Below, piece after piece: positions 57,980 to 64,000 of a stretch of DNA of 64,000 nucleotides. The stretch comes from JBBQZP01 sp038207585 (lineage in GTDB: Bacteria > Pseudomonadota > Alphaproteobacteria > Rhodobacterales > Rhodobacteraceae). Made by a program: the position numbers and the translations under genes. The stretch is taken from the NCBI GenBank assembly GCA_038207585.1, contig JBBQZP010000004.1, forward strand, positions 62,001 to 126,000, written 5' to 3'. Position 1 is the stretch's first letter. Each line of letters begins with the position of its first letter. Under the pieces are notes generated by a model that searched no databases, was not told the origin of the DNA, and saw nothing but the letters and a program-made list of their open reading frames with translations.

Positions 57980-60900
57980 ATGAACACACCGCACCCGGAT
58001 GCCTGGACCACGATCGACCGGCACAGCCTGCCCGATGAAGCGGTTCTTGTTGCGCGCCTGATCGCTGACGCGGGGCTTGATCCGGCGCAGCGGGCGCGGA
58101 TTGCCGCCTCGGGTGCCGATTTTGTGCGCCGCATCCGGTCGTCTGCCAAACCGGGGCTGATGGAGGTGTTTCTGGCCGAATACGGGCTGTCGACCGACGA
58201 AGGCATAGCACTTATGTGCTTGGCCGAAGCGCTGCTGCGGGTGCCCGATGCCACCACGATGGACGCGCTGATCGAAGACAAGATCGCGCCCTCTGATTGG
58301 GGCCGGCACTTAGGAAAATCGGCCTCCAGCCTTGTGAACGCGTCGACATGGGCCTTGATGCTGACGGGCAAGGTTCTGGACGAACGCGAACCCGGCATCG
58401 CGGGCCATCTGCGCGCTGCCGTCAAACGTCTGGGCGAACCGGTGATCCGCACCGCTGTGTCCCGCGCCATGAAGGAAATGGGGCGGCAGTTCGTGCTGGG
58501 CGAAACCATCACCTCGGCGATGAAACGCGCGGCCGAATTGGAGGGACGCGGCTATACCTACAGCTATGACATGCTGGGCGAGGCTGCGCGCACCGAAGCC
58601 GACGCGCGCCGCTATCATTTGTCATATGCCAATGCGATCAATGGGATAGCGAAGGCGGCGAAAAGCACTGACATCCGCGAGAACCCCGGAATTTCGGTGA
58701 AACTCTCGGCGCTCCATCCACGGTACGAGGTGGCAAAGCGCGACCGGGTGATGATGGAACTGGTGCCCCGCGTGCGGGCTTTGGCGGGGCTGGCGAAAGC
58801 CGCAGGGCTGGGTTTCAACATCGACGCGGAAGAAGCCGACCGGCTGGCGCTGTCTCTGGAAGTGATCGAGGAGGTGCTGAAAGACAAAAGCCTTGCCGGC
58901 TGGAACGGCTTTGGCGTCGTTGTGCAGGCCTACGGGCGGCGTGCGGGGGCGGTGATCGACTGGCTTTATGATCTGGCGGTGCGGCTGGACCGCAAGATCA
59001 TGGTGCGGCTGGTCAAGGGCGCATATTGGGATGCCGAGGTGAAACGCGCGCAAGTGCTTGGATTGGAAGGCTTTCCCGTCTTTACCCGCAAACAGGCGAC
59101 CGACGTCAGCTATATCGCCAACGCGAAAAAGCTGCTGGCGATGACCGACCGGATCTATCCGCAGTTCGCCACGCACAACGCGCATACGGTCGCCGCGATC
59201 CTTGATCTGGGCAATGATAAAACGGCGTTCGAATTCCAGCGCCTGCATGGCATGGGCGAGCGGCTGCACGACATTGTGCTGACCGACAACGCCACCCGCT
59301 GCCGCATCTATGCACCGGTCGGCGCGCACCGCGATCTTTTGGCCTACCTCGTGCGGCGCTTGCTGGAAAACGGCGCGAACTCCAGTTTCGTGAACCAGAT
59401 CGTGGATGAGGATGTGACGCCCGAAACCGTCGCCGCCTGCCCGTTGACTGCGATGGAAGCGATGGATGCTGTGCCGAACCCGGCCATCCCCACCGCCCCG
59501 CATATCTTTGGGGCGCGCGTGAACTCAAAAGGTTTCGATCTGACCGACAGCGCCGATCTTGCGGCGATTGCAGCGGCGCGCGTCCCCCATCTTGAGACGC
59601 TGTTTGATGCCCGCCCGCGCCTTGCAGGATCAGTCGCGGGTGGCCAGCGGGTGCCGGTGCGCAATCCTGCGACGGGCGCTGTGGTCGGGAATGTGCTGCC
59701 CGCCACGGCCCCTGATGTGCAGACAGCCCTTGCCGCCGCCAAACTCTGGGATGCAGCCCCGGCAGAGCGCGCGAAAACCCTGCTGCGCGCAGCTGATCTG
59801 TATGAAGCGAACTTCGGCCCAATCTTTGCTCTGCTTGCGCGGGAGGCCGGGAAAAGCCTTGCCGATGCGGTGGGAGAGTTGCGTGAAGCTGTTGATTTTC
59901 TGCGCTATTATGCAGGGCAGGGGGCCGCGCTTTCGGATGCCCCGCGCGGCACCTTTGCCTGTATCAGCCCGTGGAACTTTCCTCTGGCAATCTTTACCGG
60001 GCAGATTGCGGCGGCCTTGGCGGCTGGCAATGCGGTACTGGCCAAACCTGCGGAGCAGACCCCGCTGATTGCCACTTTGGCCGTTGATCTGCTGCTGAAA
60101 GCCGGGGTGCCCGACACTGCGCTGCAACTATTGCCCGGCGACGGTTCGGTTGGCGCGGCGCTGACGCAGGATGCGCGGGTGGGCGGGGTTTGCTTTACCG
60201 GATCGACCGCCACTGCGCTGAAAATCCGCACCAGCATGGCGCAGCATCTGGACCCGACAGCGCCGCTGATCGCGGAAACCGGGGGCTTGAATGCAATGCT
60301 GGTCGACAGCACCGCACTGCCCGAACAGGCCGTGCGCGATATCGTTGCCTCCAGCTTTCAGTCGGCAGGGCAGCGCTGTTCGGCCCTGCGGTGTCTTTAC
60401 CTGCAAGAGGATATCGCGGCCACCGTGCAGCACATGCTGTTCGGAGCGATGGCGGAACTGACGCTGGGCGACCCGTGGGATATTGCAACCGATGTCGGCC
60501 CGGTGATTGATGCGGCGGCGCATAAAACCATCGCCGATTATATCGCTGCGGCGCGGGCCGAGGGGCGCGTGATCCACGATCTGCCCGCCCCCGCAGGTGG
60601 CCATTTCATTGCGCCCACGGTGATCCGCGTAGGCAGTATCAAGGACATGCCGCGTGAGATTTTCGGGCCGGTCCTGCATATCGCCACGTTCCGCGCCGAT
60701 GAGATTGACCGCGTGGTTTCTGACGTGAATGCAACAGGTTACGGCCTGACCTTCGGGCTTCACACGCGCATTGACGACCGTGTGCAGCACATCGTCGAAC
60801 GGCTTTCGGTCGGCAACATGTATGTCAACCGCAACCAGATCGGTGCGGTGGTGGGCAGCCAACCCTTTGGCGGCGAAGGGCTTTCGGGCACCGGACCAAA

Positions 60901-61423
60901 GGCAGGCGGGCCGGAATATCTGGTGCGATTCACCGCGCGGCCCAAGCCAGAGGTGTCGGCCAAACCCGCCGAGGCCATGACCGAGGCGCAGATTGCATCT
61001 GCACTGAAAGTTACAAAAACGCCGCTCAGACCTCTGAAAACACATGATCTTCCCGGCCCAACAGGCGAATCAAACCGGCTGTCTGCTTACATCCGCCCGC
61101 CGCTTTTGTGCCTTGGCCCGGACGCGGGTCAGGCCGCAGCGCAAATGGCTGCTGTGCAGGCTCTGGGCGGTGCTGCACTCATCGCGACCGGGCTGGAGCC
61201 GCAGGCGTTGACCCGGCTTTCAGGCTTTTCCGGTGCGCTGCATTGGGGCACTGCTGATCAGGCGCGGCACTTTGCGCTGGCGTTGGCGCAGCGCAGCGGC
61301 CCGATTCTGCCGCTGATCGGGGGTGCGCCTGACTCCGCCCATGTCACGCTGGAGCGTCACGTCTGCATCGACACTACGGCATCAGGGGGCAATGCGCAGC
61401 TTCTGGCGGAAGGCGCCTCTTGA
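57980..61423 (+). CDS. putA: Bifunctional proline dehydrogenase / L-glutamate gamma-semialdehyde dehydrogenase
   Basis: A 1147-residue enzyme that oxidises proline to glutamate. It lacks the N-terminal ribbon-helix-helix DNA-binding domain of E. coli PutA (about 1320 residues), so it does not regulate itself; PutR does. PRODH barrel: about 90-470, with FAD-site features in RLVKGAYWDAEVKRAQ and FATHNAHTVA. ALDH domain: about 540-1000, catalytic Glu in IAETGGLNAML and Cys in QSAGQRCSALRC. The last 130 residues (after EYLVRFTARP) form a C-terminal domain seen in longer PutA types that helps channel the intermediate. AGGAG seven bases before ATG 57980. Confidence 0.96.
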   Translation: MNTPHPDAWTTIDRHSLPDEAVLVARLIADAGLDPAQRARIAASGADFVRRIRSSAKPGLMEVFLAEYGLSTDEGIALMCLAEALLRVPDATTMDALIEDKIAPSDWGRHLGKSASSLVNASTWALMLTGKVLDEREPGIAGHLRAAVKRLGEPVIRTAVSRAMKEMGRQFVLGETITSAMKRAAELEGRGYTYSYDMLGEAARTEADARRYHLSYANAINGIAKAAKSTDIRENPGISVKLSALHPRYEVAKRDRVMMELVPRVRALAGLAKAAGLGFNIDAEEADRLALSLEVIEEVLKDKSLAGWNGFGVVVQAYGRRAGAVIDWLYDLAVRLDRKIMVRLVKGAYWDAEVKRAQVLGLEGFPVFTRKQATDVSYIANAKKLLAMTDRIYPQFATHNAHTVAAILDLGNDKTAFEFQRLHGMGERLHDIVLTDNATRCRIYAPVGAHRDLLAYLVRRLLENGANSSFVNQIVDEDVTPETVAACPLTAMEAMDAVPNPAIPTAPHIFGARVNSKGFDLTDSADLAAIAAARVPHLETLFDARPRLAGSVAGGQRVPVRNPATGAVVGNVLPATAPDVQTALAAAKLWDAAPAERAKTLLRAADLYEANFGPIFALLAREAGKSLADAVGELREAVDFLRYYAGQGAALSDAPRGTFACISPWNFPLAIFTGQIAAALAAGNAVLAKPAEQTPLIATLAVDLLLKAGVPDTALQLLPGDGSVGAALTQDARVGGVCFTGSTATALKIRTSMAQHLDPTAPLIAETGGLNAMLVDSTALPEQAVRDIVASSFQSAGQRCSALRCLYLQEDIAATVQHMLFGAMAELTLGDPWDIATDVGPVIDAAAHKTIADYIAAARAEGRVIHDLPAPAGGHFIAPTVIRVGSIKDMPREIFGPVLHIATFRADEIDRVVSDVNATGYGLTFGLHTRIDDRVQHIVERLSVGNMYVNRNQIGAVVGSQPFGGEGLSGTGPKAGGPEYLVRFTARPKPEVSAKPAEAMTEAQIASALKVTKTPLRPLKTHDLPGPTGESNRLSAYIRPPLLCLGPDAGQAAAQMAAVQALGGAALIATGLEPQALTRLSGFSGALHWGTADQARHFALALAQRSGPILPLIGGAPDSAHVTLERHVCIDTTASGGNAQLLAEGAS

Positions 61424-61454
61424 CCAACGCCTGCGGATCGGAAAGCGTACGCCC

Positions 61455-62198
61455 ATGTTTCCGATCCGCGATCATAACCCCTCGGGGCGCACGCCTTATG
61501 TAACTTACACGCTGATCGCGGTGAACGTCGCGGTGTTTTTGGCCTATTGGCTCGCGCTGCGCGACCCCAATGCGCTGGGGTATTTCTATTTCACATGGGG
61601 TGTCGTGCCTGCCGAAGTGATGGCGGGCTATGGCTGGCAGGGGTTCTTCACGTCCATGTTCCTGCATGGAGGTTGGCTGCATCTGGCGGGCAACATGCTG
61701 TTTTTATGGATTTTCGGCGATAATCTGGAAGATGAGATGGGGCACCGGCTTTATCTTGTGTTCTATCTTGTCGCGGGCATTTTGGCGTCAGTGTTGCAAG
61801 TGGCGGCTGATCCCACTTCGCAGGCACCGGTGGTGGGGGCATCGGGTGCGATTGCGGGCGTCATGGGGGGGTATTTGCTGCTGTTCCCCAAGGCGCGGGT
61901 CGATGTCATTTTCATTTTCGTGATCTTTTTCCGCATTTTCGCGATCCCGGCATGGGCCGTGCTGGGTGTGTGGTTCGGGGTGCAGATGTTCAGTGGGCTG
62001 TCGACGCCGACGGGTGCGGAAAGCGTCGCCTATTGGGCGCATATCGGTGGGTTTCTGGCCGGAATGGCGATGGCGGTGCCACTGTGGCTGGCGCGGGGCG
62101 GTGCCCGGTTCTGGCAGCGCAATCTGGGTGCGCCGCCGCACCCCGAGGCACGCTATGTGATGGCGAAAACCAGTATTCCGCGCGCCGGGCGCAAGTAA
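61455..62198 (+). CDS. Rhomboid-family intramembrane serine protease
   Basis: A 247-residue membrane protein with about six segments. FLHGGWLHLAGNMLFLW is the conserved HxxxxHxxxN region, VVGASGAIAGVMGGYLLL holds the catalytic Ser (GxSG), and AHIGGFLAGMAM holds the catalytic His. The insertion GDNLEDEMGHRLYLVFYL is the L3/L1-type loop. ATG 61455 (MFPIRDHNPSGRTPYV) follows putA by 31 bp, so it may be on the same transcript. Substrates unknown. Confidence 0.92.
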   Translation: MFPIRDHNPSGRTPYVTYTLIAVNVAVFLAYWLALRDPNALGYFYFTWGVVPAEVMAGYGWQGFFTSMFLHGGWLHLAGNMLFLWIFGDNLEDEMGHRLYLVFYLVAGILASVLQVAADPTSQAPVVGASGAIAGVMGGYLLLFPKARVDVIFIFVIFFRIFAIPAWAVLGVWFGVQMFSGLSTPTGAESVAYWAHIGGFLAGMAMAVPLWLARGGARFWQRNLGAPPHPEARYVMAKTSIPRAGRK

Positions 62199-62238
62199 GC
62201 AACCCGCGTATCCAGTTGACCAATAATCGGAAATCGGG

Positions 62239-63027
62239 TCAGGCCGCGCGGATGATGCCCTGAAGCGTCTCAAACAAGGCCGAGTTGGCGCAGATCACCG
62301 ACCCCGATTGCACCGCGTCGTCGCCGTCACGAACAGCCGAGACAAAGCCGCCCGCCTCGCGCACCAGAAGCGTGCCTGCCGCCATTTCCCAGGCGTTCAG
62401 ATCGCGTTCCCAATAGCCCTCATACCGACCCGCCGCGACATAGGCGAGGTCAAGTGACGCCGCCCCCCAACGCCGCACCCCGGCACAGACCGGCATCAGC
62501 CGCGCCATATCCTGCAACGTCGCGGGCAGGCCCATCCGGCCCATGAAGGGCACGCCCGTTGAAAAGATCGCTTCCGACATGCTGCGGCGGCCCGATACGC
62601 GGATGCGGGCATCGTTCATCCAGGCGCCCGCGCCCTTTTCGGCAACGAACATCTCGTCCTTGGCGGCGTCAAACACCACGGCGGACACGATTTCGCCCTT
62701 GTGCTCCAACGCGATGGAAATCGCCCAATGCGGCAGGCCGTGCAGAAAGTTCGTGGTGCCGTCCAGCGGGTCGACGATCCAGCGGCGGGTGGGGTCTGAG
62801 CCTGCCGTCTCGCCGGTTTCCTCGCCCAGCCAGCCATAGGTCGGACGCGCGTCCATCAGGTCGGTCTTGATGATGCGTTCGGCCTCACGATCCGCCTTGG
62901 TCACGAAATCGCCGGGGCCTTTGGCCGACACCTGCAGGTTTTCGACCTCGCGGAAATCCTTGACCAGCGCGCGCCCGGCCTTGCGGGCGGTCTTGATCAT
63001 CAGGTTAAGGTTGGCACTGCCTTGCAT
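62239..63027 (-). CDS. suhB: Inositol monophosphatase family protein (SuhB-like)
   Basis: A 262-residue magnesium-dependent phosphatase. Motifs: GWLGEETGE, WIVDPLDGTTNFLHGLPHWA (the classic DPLDGTTNFLHG) and WERDLNAWEMAAGTLLVREAGG (WD-type motif, here LNAWEMAAG). It is the standard IMPase/SuhB form, in contrast to the histidinol-phosphatase paralogue elsewhere in the window. ATG 63027 is better spaced from GGAG than the ATG one codon earlier. Role beyond inositol phosphate hydrolysis (for example ribosome antitermination) is not shown here. Confidence 0.88.
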   Translation of the reverse strand: MQGSANLNLMIKTARKAGRALVKDFREVENLQVSAKGPGDFVTKADREAERIIKTDLMDARPTYGWLGEETGETAGSDPTRRWIVDPLDGTTNFLHGLPHWAISIALEHKGEIVSAVVFDAAKDEMFVAEKGAGAWMNDARIRVSGRRSMSEAIFSTGVPFMGRMGLPATLQDMARLMPVCAGVRRWGAASLDLAYVAAGRYEGYWERDLNAWEMAAGTLLVREAGGFVSAVRDGDDAVQSGSVICANSALFETLQGIIRAA

Positions 63028-63094
63028 CATACGCTCCGGTTCGGTTGGCGCGGGCTTACACGCCGCACCCCGGATTGTGAAGGGCCAAGCGGCG

Positions 63095-64000
63095 CTAGGC
63101 CCGTTGCAGCTTGACCGGCTCGGACCGCCCCAGTTTCAGGAAATGCGCCATGAAGGGTTTGGTCGCATCTTCCGCGCGGGTTGCGGCGTAAAGGCGTTTG
63201 GTCACGGTTTGCGGGCCAAGGGGGCGGGTCACAAAGTCGGAATGGGTGCGGATGTCGCGCAAAACCCAGTCGGGCAGCACCGAAACCCCCCGGTTTGATG
63301 CGACCAGCATCAGGATAACAGCGGTCAGTTCGACCTGCCGCATCCCGCGAGGTTCGACCTTGGCGGGCGACAGAAGTTCGGTAAAAATATCAAGCTTGTC
63401 GCGCGATACCGGATAGGTGATCAGCAGTTCATTGCGGAAATCCTCGGCGCAGATGAAGGGCTTGGCGGATAGCGGGTTTGCGGCGGCGGCCACAAACATC
63501 GGGTGGTAATCGAACAGCGGGTTGAAGATCATGCCGTCCTGCGTGATCGGATCGGAAGAAATCACAAGATCGACCTCCTCGCGCATCAGGGCCGGCAGGG
63601 CCTCGAACGCGAGCCCTGCGCGGATATCGACATCAACTTCGGGCCAGGAGCGGCGGAACAGTTCCAGCACCGGGAACAGCCAGTCAAAACAGGCGTGACA
63701 TTCCATCGCGATGTGCAGGCGGCCGGTTTTCCCGGACCGCAAAGCGCGAAATTCCTCATCCAGCGCGTCGATCTCGGGCAGAATCCGTTCGGCGAGTTTC
63801 AGCATCCGCAGGCCCGCCGCTGACAGCTTCAGGGGCTTGGAGCGGCGCACGAACAATTCGATCCCGGCCTGGTCCTCCAGCCCCTTCACCTGATGCGACA
63901 AGGCCGATTGCGTCATGTTCATAAGGTCGGCGGCACGGGCAAGGCCGCCCGCCTGATGGATGGCGCGGATCGTGCGAAGGTGGCGGAACTCTAGGTGCAT
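63095..64000 (-). CDS. metR: LysR-family regulator MetR
   Basis: A 301-residue regulator whose ATG is the last codon of the window. The HTH (LRTIRAIHQAGGLARAADLM then NMTQSALSHQVKGLEDQAGI) and the ligand-domain block HIAMECHACFDWLFPVLELF, with LVISSDPITQDG and NPLFDYHPMFVAA, follow E. coli MetR closely, including the ECHxCxxWL-P motif. MetR controls methionine genes with homocysteine as effector; its usual divergent target (metE or metF type) would lie just outside the window. Confidence 0.9.
   Translation of the reverse strand: MHLEFRHLRTIRAIHQAGGLARAADLMNMTQSALSHQVKGLEDQAGIELFVRRSKPLKLSAAGLRMLKLAERILPEIDALDEEFRALRSGKTGRLHIAMECHACFDWLFPVLELFRRSWPEVDVDIRAGLAFEALPALMREEVDLVISSDPITQDGMIFNPLFDYHPMFVAAAANPLSAKPFICAEDFRNELLITYPVSRDKLDIFTELLSPAKVEPRGMRQVELTAVILMLVASNRGVSVLPDWVLRDIRTHSDFVTRPLGPQTVTKRLYAATRAEDATKPFMAHFLKLGRSEPVKLQRA

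Overview
This window reads as chromosomal DNA of an alphaproteobacterium of the Rhodobacteraceae (Roseobacter/Rhodobacter type). The evidence is the high GC content with many overlapping stop/start junctions, a class A RNase P RNA of alphaproteobacterial form, family-typical proteins (DUF2927 lipoprotein, DUF1127, XpaC/TelA pair, the long form of PurC, PutA with a divergent Lrp-type regulator), and a Tad/Flp pilus locus whose pilins carry the GAVTVDW processing motif. No phage, plasmid origin or CRISPR array is visible. The only mobile element is one decayed IS5-family copy at the left end.

Layout. 1-1400: the N-terminus of an AAA-type ATPase leaving the window, a dead IS5 element, and a strong palindrome. 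1.4-4.6 kb: orphan GAF histidine kinase, 2OG-Fe(II) oxygenase and a LysE-type exporter joined by a triplicated stop/start junction. 4.6-10.5 kb: an enolase-superfamily enzyme, then a five-gene cassette with every junction overlapping (haloacid dehalogenase, hydrolase, PLP ammonia-lyase, PcaD-like lactonase, MFS exporter). 10.6-14.5 kb: ABC exporter and acyl-CoA synthetase. 14.5-23.1 kb (minus strand): dtd, a sugar kinase and purC, preceded upstream by seven genes that look like one envelope-associated unit: 27-aa membrane peptide, XpaC, TelA, DUF2927 lipoprotein, DUF4241-like exported protein, SPFH-GYF protein, zinc-ribbon membrane protein. 23.2-31 kb: housekeeping (RluB-type pseudouridine synthase, tRNA adenosine deaminase, metal-dependent hydrolase, gatCA, amidase, rnpB, rpmG, GNAT). 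31-40 kb: Bax inhibitor-1 protein, DUF1127, two regulators, hisN, 8-oxoguanine deaminase, RraB-like protein, guanine deaminase, mgtE, 5-formyl-THF cyclo-ligase.

40.1-54.7 kb is a Tad/Flp pilus locus on the minus strand: five flp pilin genes, cpaB, cpaC secretin, an OmpA-like lipoprotein, cpaE/tadZ, cpaF, tadB, tadC, two TPR proteins, the prepilin peptidase and an AAA ATPase, bounded by a divergent lytic transglycosylase. The minor pseudopilins TadE/F/G are not in the window. The pilin genes are separated by terminators and hairpins, and one has a consensus CtrA-type TTAA-N7-TTAA site upstream. 54.7-64 kb: 3-oxoacid CoA-transferase subunits, tRNA-Leu(UAA), an RTX protein, putR/putA, a rhomboid protease, an inositol monophosphatase, and MetR starting exactly at the window edge.

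Most worth a second look: the SPFH/zinc-ribbon/TelA/XpaC operon as a possible envelope-stress system, the five-gene overlapping catabolic cassette, the flp array with its DW motif and CtrA-like site, the micro-ORF chain before lysE, and a dispersed 3'-end repeat family.
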